A stretch of 64,000 nt of DNA from Mycolicibacterium pyrenivorans (GCF_025821625.1 NZ_JACKSH010000005.1:1-64000); one strand, 5' to 3'; shown: positions 1-8,399, counted from the first letter of the stretch. Notes: a model not told the origin generated them from the letters alone. Numbers and translations: made by a program.

Positions 1-770
1 GGTGGCGGCTCGCTGGGCCGGGGGCGCCGACGGCGCGGACGGTCCACGTCCACGACGGGTTCGATGATCTCGGTGTCGGGCGGGCGCGCGTGCCGTGACC
101 GGGACGTGGCCCCGGCGCGCCTGGCGGGACGTGCGGCGCGCGCGGAACGGTCGGGTGGAGGTTTCGATGCGCCGGAGCGCCGGTCGAGCGAACTGCGCCG
201 CCGCGGCTCCGGGGTGGGCGCATCGGAATCCGGCCTGCCACCCAGCAGTGACGACAACTTCGCCGACAGCCCACCGCCTGTTGCGCGTTCCGTGTCGGAG
301 GCGTGTGACGCGCCGGCGGCGGGTGCGGTTTGTCGGCCCGCCCCGCCGAGATACCAGCGGGCCAGACCGAGCAGCAGGACCGCCGCGGAGGTGAAGAACA
401 TCAGCGGGAAGCGCTCGATCAGGGGATAGCCGCAGTTGATCAGGATGTCCTTGACGCCGTGGATGTCGGCGCTGTGCATCAGGTAGTACGCACCGGGCAC
501 GATGACGAACAGGATCAGCGGCGGCTGAATGACAGCCGTGAACACGCCGGCCTGCCGGACCGCGAGCACCGCCGCCACGCAGCCGAGGACATAGAGCGCG
601 CTGAAGGCCCCGGTCAGTTCCTTGCCACCGGATCCGGCGTCGAAGGCGAAGCCGAGCGTAGATGCGACGACAGCGGTCAACACCGCACCCCACCAGGGAA
701 GTCCTGGAATGTTGGGGTGCGCGGAGCGGTGATCGGCCGGTATCGCCGGCCGCGCGCGCTGTCCTGGCAC
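1..770 (-). CDS. DUF6542-type membrane protein, 3' end cut by window edge
   Basis: A reading frame starts at a GTG at 770 and stays open to the left edge, so the C-terminus is missing. About 25 N-terminal residues lead into a hydrophobic region with roughly four membrane segments (residues ~27-140, beginning GLPWWGAV), followed by a long cytoplasmic-type tail rich in Arg, Pro and Ser. The arrangement, divergent from ychF, is that of Rv1111c next to Rv1112 in M. tuberculosis (recalled synteny). Function is unknown. The start is supported by its place just before the conserved region; no strong ribosome site is seen. Confidence 0.75.
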   Translation of the reverse strand, partial: MPGQRARPAIPADHRSAHPNIPGLPWWGAVLTAVVASTLGFAFDAGSGGKELTGAFSALYVLGCVAAVLAVRQAGVFTAVIQPPLILFVIVPGAYYLMHSADIHGVKDILINCGYPLIERFPLMFFTSAAVLLLGLARWYLGGAGRQTAPAAGASHASDTERATGGGLSAKLSSLLGGRPDSDAPTPEPRRRSSLDRRSGASKPPPDRSARAARPARRAGATSRSRHARPPDTEIIEPVVDVDRPRRRRPRPSEPP

Positions 771-852
771 AGGTCGACCGTACCGGCTTCGGCATCCAGA
801 CGCCGCCAGCGGAGGGTGGCGTGCCGATCACATCTCCTACACTGTGGAGCCC

Positions 853-1926
853 GTGGGCTTGAATCTGGGAATCGTCGGACTACCCAACGTCGGTAAGTCG
901 ACGTTGTTCAATGCGTTGACGCGAAACGACGTGTTGGCGGCCAACTATCCGTTCGCGACAATCGAGCCGAACGAAGGTGTGGTGGCGCTCCCGGATCCGC
1001 GGCTGACCGAGCTGGCGAAGATCTTCGGCTCCGAGAAGATCGTGCCCGCACCGGTGACGTTCGTCGACATCGCGGGCATCGTCAAAGGGGCGTCCGAGGG
1101 GGCGGGGCTGGGCAACAAGTTCCTGGCCAACATCCGCGAGAGTGACGCCATCTGTCAGGTGGTCCGGGTGTTCGCCGACGACGACGTCGTGCACGTCGAC
1201 GGTCGGGTGGATCCGAAGTCGGACATCGAGATCATCGAGACCGAGTTGATCCTCGCCGACATGCAGACGCTCGAGCGGGCTCTGCCGCGTCTGGAGAAGG
1301 AGGCCCGCACGCACAAGGACCGCAAACCGCTGTTCGATGCGGCCACCGCGGCCCAGCAGGTTCTCGACAGCGGCAAGACCCTGTTTTCGGCGGGGGTGGA
1401 CGTGTCGCTGCTGCGCGAGCTGAACCTGATGACCTCCAAGCCGTTTCTCTATGTGTTCAACGCCGACGAGTCGGTGCTCACCGATGAGAAGCGGATCGCC
1501 GAGTTGCGTGAATTGGTCGCGCCGGCCGACGCGGTGTTCCTCGACGCGAAGATCGAGGCCGAACTCCAGGAGCTCGACGACGAGTCGGCCGCCGAGCTGC
1601 TGGAGTCGATCGGTCAGACCGAGCGGGGCCTGGACGCGTTGGCGCGGGCCGGGTTTCACACCCTGAAGTTGCAGACCTACCTGACGGCGGGACCGAAAGA
1701 GGCGCGCGCCTGGACGATTCACCAGGGCGACACCGCGCCGAAGGCTGCGGGCGTCATCCATTCGGACTTCGAGAAGGGCTTCATCAAGGCCGAGATCGTG
1801 TCCTTCGACGACCTCGTCGCCGCGGGGTCGATGGCGGCCGCCAAAGCCGCGGGCAAGGTGCGCATGGAGGGCAAGGACTACGTCATGGCCGACGGCGACG
1901 TGGTCGAGTTCCGCTTCAACGTGTAA
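853..1926 (+). CDS. ychF: Redox-regulated P-loop ATPase YchF (OLA1 family)
   Basis: This 357-residue protein has the full YchF/OLA1 layout. The P-loop is GLPNVGKST at residues 9-17. A DIAG motif is the G3 equivalent, and FNADE supplies the NxxE that replaces NKxD and gives ATP rather than GTP preference in this family. A C-terminal TGS domain spans roughly residues 270-355 and ends VVEFRFNV. The family is a cytosolic ribosome-associated ATPase linked to translation and stress responses. I chose GTG at 853, which gives the usual [11 protein letters not shown] start; a GTG at 844 would add three residues. It is divergent from the DUF6542 gene and is followed by a strong hairpin. Confidence 0.95.
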   Translation: MGLNLGIVGLPNVGKSTLFNALTRNDVLAANYPFATIEPNEGVVALPDPRLTELAKIFGSEKIVPAPVTFVDIAGIVKGASEGAGLGNKFLANIRESDAICQVVRVFADDDVVHVDGRVDPKSDIEIIETELILADMQTLERALPRLEKEARTHKDRKPLFDAATAAQQVLDSGKTLFSAGVDVSLLRELNLMTSKPFLYVFNADESVLTDEKRIAELRELVAPADAVFLDAKIEAELQELDDESAAELLESIGQTERGLDALARAGFHTLKLQTYLTAGPKEARAWTIHQGDTAPKAAGVIHSDFEKGFIKAEIVSFDDLVAAGSMAAAKAAGKVRMEGKDYVMADGDVVEFRFNV

Positions 1927-1983
1927 AAGCAAGCCTGACGTCGAATTACGTAGATGAGTTCTGTCTCGACTGACAGACGGGGC

Positions 1984-2015
1984 GATGGCCGCCCTGCCTG
2001 CGCAGGACGGCCATC
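1984..2015. terminator. Bidirectional hairpin between ychF and a convergent gene
   Basis: A 14-bp stem with one mismatch (1984-1997 pairing with 2002-2015) closes on a CTGC tetraloop. It lies between the stop of ychF (1926) and the stop of the convergent secreted-protein gene (2029). There is no U-tract, as is common in mycobacteria. Confidence 0.65.
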
Positions 2016-2028
2016 AGCGAGCGTCGCC

Positions 2029-2433
2029 CTAGGAACTGAAGGAAATGAACACGTCATTCCACCAGATGCCCCAAGAGTTGGCCTCGATGTTCCATACGAG
2101 CGGCAGCGGCCCGGGGATACCGAGTTCCACCCAGTTGTCAGGCACCCAGGTCGGCGGGAGCCCGACGCGTACGGGGTCACCCCAGTGACCCGGCGGCACG
2201 CCGGTCAGACCCGGGACGACCGGGTTACCCTTCATCACCTGTCCGGGCGGCCCGAACGGATTGTGCCCGGGTGGGTCTCCGGGAAGCCAGACATCTGCGC
2301 CGTGACCGCCCGGATTCCACGGCGGCCCTGGCTTGTCAGGGTCTGCCTGCGCCACGCCACTGACGGCGCCGAAAGCGGCGAAACCCAGTGCGGCGGCCGT
2401 TGCGGCACCGGCAACCAGTTTCTTCATCTGCAT
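2029..2433 (-). CDS. Small secreted Pro/Gly-rich protein
   Basis: A 134-residue protein begins MQMKKLVAGAA and carries a clear Sec signal peptide of about 30 residues with a likely cut after AQA, before DPDKPGPPW. The mature part is rich in Pro, Gly and Trp with no cysteine and no domain I recognise. The ATG at 2433 is chosen because an AGGAGG lies 6 nt upstream and the signal peptide begins there; an in-frame extension to 2559 has no such support. It is probably an exported envelope protein of unknown function. Confidence 0.75.
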   Translation of the reverse strand: MQMKKLVAGAATAAALGFAAFGAVSGVAQADPDKPGPPWNPGGHGADVWLPGDPPGHNPFGPPGQVMKGNPVVPGLTGVPPGHWGDPVRVGLPPTWVPDNWVELGIPGPLPLVWNIEANSWGIWWNDVFISFSS

Positions 2434-2680
2434 CGTGAACCTCCTGTTCAAGCCATCGCCGGCGGCAATCACACGCTGCCGCCACGTTGACCTGTCGTTC
2501 GTGTCCAATGCCGCGCGGCGCTGGACGGCAATGGCTGCAAATGACCCCCCGACTGACACCAGGGTCCCCGCGAGATGCGAACGTCAAACGTCTTCCCTGG
2601 AGTTGTGCCGAGAAGATCGTGCGCGCGCCGGTGACGTGGTGAACGTTGAATTCAACGGTGATCTCGGCCGATGGTCGTCG

Positions 2681-2686
2681 TACATT
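2681..2686 (+). promoter_or_regulatory. -10 box TACATT of a leaderless start
   Basis: TACATT fits TANNNT and lies 6 nt before the GTG at 2693, so transcription probably starts at or next to the start codon. No Shine-Dalgarno sequence is present. Confidence 0.5.
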
Positions 2687-2692
2687 GGCACT

Positions 2693-3034
2693 GTGAGTGA
2701 GGATTGGCGCTTCGATCGGGTCGATGAGATTCGCTCGTTGATCAAGCAAGCCGAACCCGACGTGGTCGAGGAGATCAAATGGCGTAAGCCGTCGAACCCC
2801 GACGGCGTGCCGGCGTTCTCGCTGGACGGTCTGATCTGCACGCTGGAAACCTACAAGGGCAAGGTCAAGGTCAATTTCGCCAAGGGCTCGTCCTTGAGCG
2901 ATCCGGACAACCTGTTCAATGCGAGCCTCGAGGCCCCCGTCGGGCGCTCCATCGATCTGCGCGAAGACGATGAGTTGGATGAGAGCGCGTTCAAGGCGTT
3001 GATTCAAGAGGCGGTCAGAGTCAACCGCAGTTAG
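2693..3034 (+). CDS. DUF1801 domain protein
   Basis: A 113-residue soluble protein with the DUF1801/YdhG-like fold over nearly its whole length: EEIKWRKPS followed by a hydrophobic LICTLETYKGKVKVNF strand pair and a C-terminal helix. The family is small, cytosolic and of unknown biochemical role. The GTG at 2693 is preferred over far-upstream starts because homology begins here and a TACATT box sits 6 nt before it. It is divergent from the secreted-protein gene. Confidence 0.8.
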   Translation: MSEDWRFDRVDEIRSLIKQAEPDVVEEIKWRKPSNPDGVPAFSLDGLICTLETYKGKVKVNFAKGSSLSDPDNLFNASLEAPVGRSIDLREDDELDESAFKALIQEAVRVNRS

Positions 3035-3104
3035 CGCGAGCCGTCGTCTATGACCGGTTAACCCCCACAAGCCCGTTCCTGCCTCTCGCCCAGGAGCAAC
3101 GACC

Positions 3105-3110
3105 TATCAT
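3105..3110 (+). promoter_or_regulatory. -10 box TATCAT, probably leaderless
   Basis: TATCAT lies 5 nt before the ATG at 3116 of a secreted-protein gene that has no ribosome binding site. The spacing is slightly short for a leaderless start. Confidence 0.4.
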
Positions 3111-3115
3111 CGGGT

Positions 3116-3520
3116 ATGGCCCGGCTCGTCCTCGTGCTTGCGGTGACCGTCACCACGGTGTTCGCCTTGGTGACCGGGGTGAACGTAGCCAACGCGGAGC
3201 CGCCGCCGCCGTGTTCGTTCACGTTGTCCCCGCCGCAGGTCGAGCAGGTCAACGGCGTCGCCATGGTCACCGCGACGGTGGCACCGGCCGAGTGCGGTCC
3301 GCCTGCCGTTCCAGCCACGAGCGTGGCATGCCTGCAGATGCAGGGTGGCGGCGCGGTCACCCGCTGCTTCCCGAGCGACGCCTCGGGCAGCGCGCGGGTT
3401 GTCTTCGACTATGTTCCCGGCGCCACTTACATCGCGACCGGCAGGGGCTGCGGTGCGTGGATCGGGCAGTCGCCGGCCCCGAAATGCCAGATGCTCGGGC
3501 CCAGTTCGGCTCCGCTGTAG
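3116..3520 (+). CDS. Small secreted protein with paired cysteines
   Basis: This 134-residue protein has an N-terminal signal peptide (MARLVLVLAV, likely cut after ANA near residue 27). The mature part of about 107 residues contains six Cys residues, which suggests disulfide bonding outside the cytoplasm. No catalytic motif or known domain is recognised. It ends 4 bp before the stop of the convergent reductase gene at 3525. Likely an envelope or secreted protein restricted to mycobacteria. Confidence 0.7.
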   Translation: MARLVLVLAVTVTTVFALVTGVNVANAEPPPPCSFTLSPPQVEQVNGVAMVTATVAPAECGPPAVPATSVACLQMQGGGAVTRCFPSDASGSARVVFDYVPGATYIATGRGCGAWIGQSPAPKCQMLGPSSAPL

Positions 3521-3524
3521 GGTT

Positions 3525-4019
3525 TCAGCGCGGCCTGAGCCGGAAGATGGGGATTCGTCGATTGGCGGGGGCCGTCTTGGCGCGGTAGTCGTCATAGCCT
3601 GCGTAGACACGCTCGGCGAGCGCGAAGAGTCGTGCGTATTCGTCGGGGTCGGTGACCTCGGCGGCGGCGAACCTCTGCTCGCCGAACTCGCAGTCCGGAT
3701 TGGCTTTCAGGTTGTGAAACCACTGCGGGTGTCGGGTTCCGCCGTAGTTCGAGGCGAGCAGGATGACGTCGGGCCCGTCATGGAAATAGGTGAGTTGCAC
3801 GACGCGCGGCAGCCCGGATTTCGCCCCGGTCGAGACGAGCGGCGCGTTGATGATCGCCCCCATGTTGACCCGCCCCCCGGTGAGTCGGAACAAGTGGGGA
3901 TCGGTGTGGCGGGCGACGTGGCGTGCGACGAATTGGCCTATGCGCGAACGGCCGAAGCGAACACTGGCCCGGTACACGCGGCCCCGCGTCTTGTTCGGAT
4001 CCACGTATCGCAACGGCAC
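3525..4019 (-). CDS. Deazaflavin (F420)-dependent nitroreductase family protein
   Basis: A 164-residue Ddn-family protein. It shows the LVSTGAKSGLPR motif, the VILLASNYGGTRHPQWFHNLKANP block that binds the F420 phosphate and ring, and a C-terminal PIFRL end. Members use reduced F420 to reduce quinones, nitro compounds and other acceptors, often at the membrane; the substrate here cannot be told. GTG at 4019 is taken as start (MPLRYVDPNK); TTG at 4013 is an alternative. It is co-directional with the HNH gene 32 bp upstream. Confidence 0.85.
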   Translation of the reverse strand: MPLRYVDPNKTRGRVYRASVRFGRSRIGQFVARHVARHTDPHLFRLTGGRVNMGAIINAPLVSTGAKSGLPRVVQLTYFHDGPDVILLASNYGGTRHPQWFHNLKANPDCEFGEQRFAAAEVTDPDEYARLFALAERVYAGYDDYRAKTAPANRRIPIFRLRPR

Positions 4020-4051
4020 CCACGAACCGTACCCCGCGTTGAGAAGCCGAC

Positions 4052-4414
4052 CTATGCAGGGCAATCGGGGTCGGCCGCGAGAGCCTGGCTGATCTCGGCC
4101 TGATGGAGCAGGAAAACCTTTTCGTCCAGCTTCTTGCGCCGCATCCAGGTGGTCACCTCGGCGTTGCACTTGCTCGTGTTGCACGAGCGGCAGCTCGGTA
4201 CCACGTTCGCGAGCACGTACCTCCCACCGCGGGAGATCGGGAGCACACAGTCCTTCTGCAGCGGCGTCGCGCTCGCGCCGCAGTAGGCGCAACCGCCCCA
4301 GGCCGCCTTGAGGGCGCCCCATTGCGAATCGGTGAGGTCGTGTTCTTTGAGGGCCATCCGGCGCCTGCGGCGACGCGCATATCGCACCGCACGGGTGGGG
4401 CTGCGGGACGGCAC
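4052..4414 (-). CDS. HNH endonuclease-like protein with Cys replacing the first His
   Basis: A 120-residue protein with an Arg-rich N-terminus and an HNH-like zinc fold: CAYC, the central DCVLPISRGG block, ANVVPSCRSC and NTSK. The two CxxC pairs would bind structural zinc. In canonical HNH enzymes the central block starts D-H; here the His is Cys, so nuclease activity is doubtful although the rest of the fold is kept. The GTG at 4414 is supported by a TAGCCT -10 box on the minus strand at 4421-4426, 6 nt upstream, indicating a leaderless start; ATG at 4357 is an alternative. Confidence 0.75.
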   Translation of the reverse strand: MPSRSPTRAVRYARRRRRRMALKEHDLTDSQWGALKAAWGGCAYCGASATPLQKDCVLPISRGGRYVLANVVPSCRSCNTSKCNAEVTTWMRRKKLDEKVFLLHQAEISQALAADPDCPA

Positions 4415-4420
4415 TGGCCG

Positions 4421-4426
4421 AGGCTA
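4421..4426 (-). promoter_or_regulatory. -10 box TAGCCT of a leaderless start
   Basis: On the minus strand TAGCCT lies 6 nt before the GTG at 4414 of the HNH-like gene, which lacks a ribosome site. Confidence 0.4.
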
Positions 4427-4547
4427 CCGCGGGTGCCGGTACTTTCTGTGGCGGCGCGTTCGTCGCGTGTCGTCGAGCGACGTGCTGGTCGTCGGCGGAC
4501 CGCTCGGGCAGTATCAGGGCGAAGGACCCAGTGCACAAGGAGAACCC

Positions 4548-4901
4548 ATGCGCGCCAAACGCATCACGGCCAACCTTCGGGTAGCCGACATCGCCGACGC
4601 GAAGAGCTTCTACACCGACTTCCTGGGGCTGAGCACCGAGGAGTTCAACCTGGGCTGGGTGGCGCGCTACACCGAGCCCCAAACCGGGGCGCACGTCCAG
4701 CTCGTGACGCGAGATGCCACCGCGGCAGAGGACTCGGTCATCTCGGTCCACGCCGACGATGTGCAGGGCGCGTACGACGAAGCCCGGCGGCTCGGGTTCG
4801 AGATCGTCCATCCACTCACGACCGAACCGTGGGGGGTGCGAAGGTTCCTGGTTCGCGCGCCCGACGGCAACGTCGTCAACATCGTGCAACACGCGAACTG
4901 A
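4548..4901 (+). CDS. VOC/glyoxalase-fold protein
   Basis: A 117-residue single-unit vicinal-oxygen-chelate protein. It has the paired beta-alpha-beta-beta-beta modules (RITANLRVADIADAKSFYTD near the start, FLVRAPDGNVVNIVQH at the end). Such proteins are often resistance proteins, dioxygenases or lyases acting as dimers, but the substrate cannot be read from sequence. ATG at 4548 is preceded by AAGGAGAA about 4 nt upstream. It is divergent from the HNH-like gene. Confidence 0.85.
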   Translation: MRAKRITANLRVADIADAKSFYTDFLGLSTEEFNLGWVARYTEPQTGAHVQLVTRDATAAEDSVISVHADDVQGAYDEARRLGFEIVHPLTTEPWGVRRFLVRAPDGNVVNIVQHAN

Positions 4902-4976
4902 CCACGCCAATGGGACGTACCGACAAGGCATCTCGGCTCGTCGAGGCACCGCGGAAAGATGTCTACGCGGCGCGGG

Positions 4977-5540
4977 TCAGCCCGCGCGGTACTCCACGAT
5001 CGCGTCGCGGCTGAGCAGGTCCTCGCCGGTGAGCACCACCAACTCCGTCGACGACAGCCGATACGTGGTGCCGTCGTTGTGTGCCTCGAAGCCGGTCGGG
5101 ATCACGCGCACGTCGTCGAGTCGCAGGGCGGCGCCGTCGTGCAAGCGGATTCCCTGGTACTCGTAGGTTCCGTCGGCTTGGCGGCAGACGACCATCGCCG
5201 AGCGGGTGGTGCGGGCGATCGCGACGGCCTGCTGACGCTGATCACAGCGCGCGGCGGTGTCGACGAACCCCTGCTCGTCCATGGCGAGCGGCGCAGGCTT
5301 CGGTGTCGGCGCGGCAGTGGTGGGTTCGGCGGGCGCCGCCACCCACTGGGAGACGGTATTGGGTTGCGCGGGAACGGATTGCATCTGCGGGGTCTCGTCA
5401 TCGGGCGATTGCAGCATCGTGAAGACGATGACGAGTGTGGCGATCGACGCGAGCACGATGGAGATGGCCGAGCCCTTCGCGCTGAGCAGGCCGCGTGGGG
5501 GAGCGTCGTGTGTGGGGGCGGGTTCGGTCGCTGTCGGCAT
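4977..5540 (-). CDS. Single-pass membrane protein with extracytoplasmic domain
   Basis: A 187-residue protein has a ~25-residue cytoplasmic start, one membrane segment (about residues 27-45, SIVLASIATLVIVFTML) and a Pro/Thr-rich linker. The ~100-residue outer domain contains two Cys (DTAARCDQ and VVCRQADG) that may pair. No domain is recognised. ATG at 5540 is taken because GAGGGA precedes it; an ATG at 5588 in the same frame adds 16 residues. Function unknown, probably envelope associated. Confidence 0.7.
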   Translation of the reverse strand: MPTATEPAPTHDAPPRGLLSAKGSAISIVLASIATLVIVFTMLQSPDDETPQMQSVPAQPNTVSQWVAAPAEPTTAAPTPKPAPLAMDEQGFVDTAARCDQRQQAVAIARTTRSAMVVCRQADGTYEYQGIRLHDGAALRLDDVRVIPTGFEAHNDGTTYRLSSTELVVLTGEDLLSRDAIVEYRAG

Positions 5541-5658
5541 GCTTCGCTCCCTCGTCGAGGTGCCGATGGATGGGCTATCCAACAGCAAACCACCCCGAGC
5601 GAGGGCGCCGCGCGATCTCAGACGGCGTTTCGCCGCCCGATATGCGGGACGGGCTGGG

Positions 5659-6351
5659 TCAAGGGATCACGGATATCTCGCGGCCGAGTTGGTATCCGGC
5701 CGTCAGCGGCAACGCATCACCACTCCAGAACGAGCCCGGGTCAAACCAATTGGAGTGCTTCTCCGTCTTCAGCAGACCCATCTCCTCGTAGGTGACGGCG
5801 ACGGTTTCGGCGCAGTACGCGGTTTCGAATCCAGCGCTGAACTTCTCCGCCTTCCGGCGTTCGACAGATTGGCGAACCTTTTGGTGCACGAACGGGATTC
5901 CCCGGGTGAAGTCGGCGGTGTTCGGCAACCGGCCGCGCACCCAGCGGCCCGTCAGCCGCGCGGTCGTCGGAAACGGAGTGCCGTCCATCCGCGCGATCAC
6001 CCGCAGCATGCGGTCCTCCTGCTCGCGGTCGGCATGCGGCGTGAGCTGGCGCAGCCAGCAGCGCTGGCCGTAGACCTGGGTCCAGCGCTCCACCGCCTCA
6101 CGCAGATCGTTGAGCTGCACGCCGCGATGATTGGTGCCCGTCCACATGTCGAGCAGCTTGTCGCCGAGTTCGGCGTGCCAGATCAAGGGCGGCAGGTCAT
6201 CGATCGCGACGGTCATGCCGACGTGGTTGACCGGGCTGTTGGTCATCGACTGGATGGCGCGATCGGGGCCGGAGTGTCCGCGGAACAGCCAGATGTCCCC
6301 GGTACGAGTCTCGTCCAGAGCGCGCTGCAGCGACACCGTGCTTGGATTCAC
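5659..6351 (-). CDS. Permuted papain-like (NlpC/P60-type) cysteine hydrolase
   Basis: A 230-residue soluble protein with the circularly permuted NlpC/P60 (YiiX/YycO-like) pattern: GDIWLFRGHS, a catalytic-type His in PVNHVGMTV near residue 43, and a Cys in the later AYCAETVAVTYEEMG motif. Homologues are sometimes mislabelled guanylate cyclase. The family hydrolyses amide or ester bonds; the substrate is unknown. GTG at 6351 is supported by a TAAGCT box 6 nt upstream on the minus strand. Only 21 bp separate it from the divergent small membrane protein gene. Confidence 0.7.
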   Translation of the reverse strand: MNPSTVSLQRALDETRTGDIWLFRGHSGPDRAIQSMTNSPVNHVGMTVAIDDLPPLIWHAELGDKLLDMWTGTNHRGVQLNDLREAVERWTQVYGQRCWLRQLTPHADREQEDRMLRVIARMDGTPFPTTARLTGRWVRGRLPNTADFTRGIPFVHQKVRQSVERRKAEKFSAGFETAYCAETVAVTYEEMGLLKTEKHSNWFDPGSFWSGDALPLTAGYQLGREISVIP

Positions 6352-6357
6352 CCCGTC

Positions 6358-6363
6358 AGCTTA
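6358..6363 (-). promoter_or_regulatory. -10 box TAAGCT in a 21-bp divergent gap
   Basis: TAAGCT on the minus strand lies 6 nt before the GTG at 6351. The gap to the divergent ATG at 6373 is only 21 bp, so the two promoters must overlap. Confidence 0.4.
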
Positions 6364-6372
6364 GGCAGACTG

Positions 6373-6552
6373 ATGTGCATGCGCGGAATCTGGAAGTGGG
6401 TCGGACTCGCCAGCGTCGCCGGCGTCGTCGCAGGTGGTGCGCTGGTCGCACGCGATCAACGGCGTCGCAACTCCTACACCCCGGACGACATCCGCGCCCG
6501 CCTGCACCAACGCCTCGACGAGATCGAAGCGCAGGAAGGCCGCGACAACTAG
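6373..6552 (+). CDS. Small single-pass membrane protein, 59 residues
   Basis: The frame encodes [10 protein letters not shown] followed by a Gly/Ala/Val-rich membrane helix and a charged tail ([19 protein letters not shown]) predicted helical. It starts at ATG 6373 or 6379. Its TAG stop overlaps the stop of the convergent cyclase gene in a shared CTAG palindrome, which supports both gene ends. No function is known; small helical proteins of this kind can act as membrane adaptors, which is inference only. Confidence 0.65.
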   Translation: MCMRGIWKWVGLASVAGVVAGGALVARDQRRRNSYTPDDIRARLHQRLDEIEAQEGRDN

Positions 6553-7352
6553 TCCGCCGCCGTGCTGACCGGATAGAGCGTGTGCGCGCCGGAGAAGCCT
6601 TTGAGCTGCGCCTCGCGGCCGTCGTCGAAGGTGAGGTCTTCGCAGTCGGCGCATCCTTCGATGGCCTCGCGCACCACTTCGCTCACCAGGATCTCGCCGC
6701 CCTCGGCCTGTGCGGCCACCCGCGCCGCCATCGCGACGTTGCGTCCGAACAGGTCGTCGCCACGTCGCACCGATTTGCCGACGTGAATTCCGATGCGGAC
6801 GCGAATACCGTTGGGGCGCTTAGCCAGTGAGCGTTGGATGTCCACCCCGCACCGGACCGCCTGCTCCGGGTGCGCGAAGGCGACCATGAACCCGTCTCCC
6901 TGACTCTTCACGACATAGCCACCGTGTCTGTCGACGTACCGGCGTACCGCCCTGTCGTGTTTGCCGATCAGCCTGACCCAGGCGCGGTCGCCGATGCGTT
7001 CGTTGAGCGCGGTGGACTCCTTGATGTCGGAGAACATGATGGCCACCCTTCCGTTGGGCGCCAGCCGCGCCAGGTCCGGGCGCTCCACCTCGGCCCAGTC
7101 GGCGAGCTCCTCGATGGAGGACCGCACTGCCGCGCCGAGCCCGTCCTGGCGCAGGATGTTGGCGGTCTGCCACACCGTCTTGACGGCCCTCGTCCCGCCG
7201 GAGAGCAGCAGGTTTCGGGTGTCGACACGGCGCCGCAGGTCGTCGGCCTCCTCCCGCGCCGCCCTCAGGCGCACTGTCAGCACCACCAGCGCGATCGCCT
7301 CGCCGACGACGATCACTGCCAGTGCGTATGCCGCGATCTGCACTCCGCTCAC
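6549..7352 (-). CDS. Membrane-anchored class III adenylate cyclase homologue
   Basis: A 267-residue protein with one N-terminal membrane helix (residues ~5-28), a short helical linker and a class III cyclase domain (~100-255). Metal ligands are D109 (FSDIKEST) and D153 (SQGDGF), with purine-reading K149 and D200. By alignment to canonical cyclases the transition-state Arg is R211, but the Asn four residues before it is Ala (A207), so activity may be low or altered. It resembles M. tuberculosis Rv1120c, which I recall as a degenerate cyclase; here the frame is intact. The likely product is cAMP. Confidence 0.85.
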   Translation of the reverse strand: MSGVQIAAYALAVIVVGEAIALVVLTVRLRAAREEADDLRRRVDTRNLLLSGGTRAVKTVWQTANILRQDGLGAAVRSSIEELADWAEVERPDLARLAPNGRVAIMFSDIKESTALNERIGDRAWVRLIGKHDRAVRRYVDRHGGYVVKSQGDGFMVAFAHPEQAVRCGVDIQRSLAKRPNGIRVRIGIHVGKSVRRGDDLFGRNVAMAARVAAQAEGGEILVSEVVREAIEGCADCEDLTFDDGREAQLKGFSGAHTLYPVSTAAD

Positions 7353-7377
7353 GGGTCAAGTATTGGATGCTGGGTCG

Positions 7378-8313
7378 GTGACCGAGGTGCAGGCCCCCTA
7401 TTACGAGAGCCGGTTCATCCGTGCCAACGCCCCCGACGCAGGCCAGGCACTGTGGCTGCGCGAGACACTGCTGCTGCCTGCGGGCGGGGAGCCCACCGCC
7501 GACGTCTGGGTGATGGTGTTCGATCCGTCGGGTCATCGTGCGCGCAAACAGTCCTTTCCGATCGACGCAGCGGATTTCGGCTACGAGGACTGGACGGCAC
7601 GTATCGCCACGACCAGCCTCGACGACACCGCCGCGTTCGGGTTCCTGCCCGACGCGCGCTGGGACCTCGCCATCACCCCGGGCGGTCAGGATCCCGTCCG
7701 GCTGCTGACCGATCGCGCCTACCGGCGGCGCTTCCCGACGGCCAAGACCCAGGTCCGCCACCCGCTGGCCCGGTTCGACGGCCGTCTCGAGCTGGCGGAC
7801 CTGGTGGTCGACGTCGACGGTTGGACGGGCAGCGTGAACCACAACTGGGGCACGCGCCACACCCCGGCATATGCGTTCGGCCAGGTGTGCGGGTTCGACG
7901 ACGCGCCCGACTCGACGCTGGAGATCGTCACCGCCCGGGCGGCCGTCGGGCCGGTGCTGCTGCCCGGCGTGACACTGTTCGTGTTCCGTCACGCCGGGCA
8001 GGAGTTCGCGGTGCGCTCGCTGGGGGACAGCCTGAAGAGCCACGGCCGCTACGCACCGTTCTCGTGGACGTTCGGTGCGCGGGTGGGCGAGAAGATGATC
8101 GAGGGGGAGATCGCCACCGAGCCCGCGGACGTGATCGGCCTGACCTACGCCGACACCCACGGCGGAACCAAGTACTGCTACAACTCGGCGATCGCGAGCT
8201 GCCGAATCCAGGTGGCGGGCAAGGCGTTCGCAAGGGCCGAGCTGGTGAGCCGGGGCGCGATGCTCGAGATCCTCACCGACGACCGTCTGGACGACGTGCC
8301 GCTATTGGCCTAG
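7378..8313 (+). CDS. Conserved hypothetical beta-rich protein, lipocalin-like
   Basis: A 311-residue soluble protein with alternating beta-strand pattern and conserved-looking DGWTGSVNHNWGTRHT and YADTHGGTKYCYNSAIA blocks. The pattern recalls AttH/CrtC-like double lipocalin proteins, but I cannot assign it firmly. GTG at 7378 (MTEVQAPYYESRF) is taken as start because upstream sequence in frame has other-frame coding character. It is divergent from the cyclase with only 25 bp between starts, and faces the aminotransferase fusion across a hairpin region. Confidence 0.65.
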   Translation: MTEVQAPYYESRFIRANAPDAGQALWLRETLLLPAGGEPTADVWVMVFDPSGHRARKQSFPIDAADFGYEDWTARIATTSLDDTAAFGFLPDARWDLAITPGGQDPVRLLTDRAYRRRFPTAKTQVRHPLARFDGRLELADLVVDVDGWTGSVNHNWGTRHTPAYAFGQVCGFDDAPDSTLEIVTARAAVGPVLLPGVTLFVFRHAGQEFAVRSLGDSLKSHGRYAPFSWTFGARVGEKMIEGEIATEPADVIGLTYADTHGGTKYCYNSAIASCRIQVAGKAFARAELVSRGAMLEILTDDRLDDVPLLA

Positions 8314-8341
8314 TCGTACGCCTCGAAGTGACGGTCGCCAG

Positions 8342-8399
8342 GTCGAAACTGAGGTGTGCGAGTTTCGACCCAGATATGGCGCACGAGCTCAGTTTCGAC
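8342..8399. terminator. Nested inverted repeats between convergent genes
   Basis: GTCGAAACTGAG (8342-8353) is exactly complementary to CTCAGTTTCGAC (8388-8399). Its first nine bases can instead pair with AGTTTCGAC at 8361-8369. Two alternative hairpins therefore exist between the stops at 8313 and 8389, consistent with a bidirectional terminator. Confidence 0.5.

Noticed and set aside
880-1932. Long open frame opposite ychF (350 codons)
   Set aside because: It is the antisense shadow of a highly conserved gene in GC-rich DNA; its composition (His/Arg/Leu rich) matches no family and it has no start signal.
4103-5014. 303-codon plus-strand frame across the HNH and VOC genes
   Set aside because: It crosses two recognisable genes on both strands and has low-complexity Arg/Ala composition.
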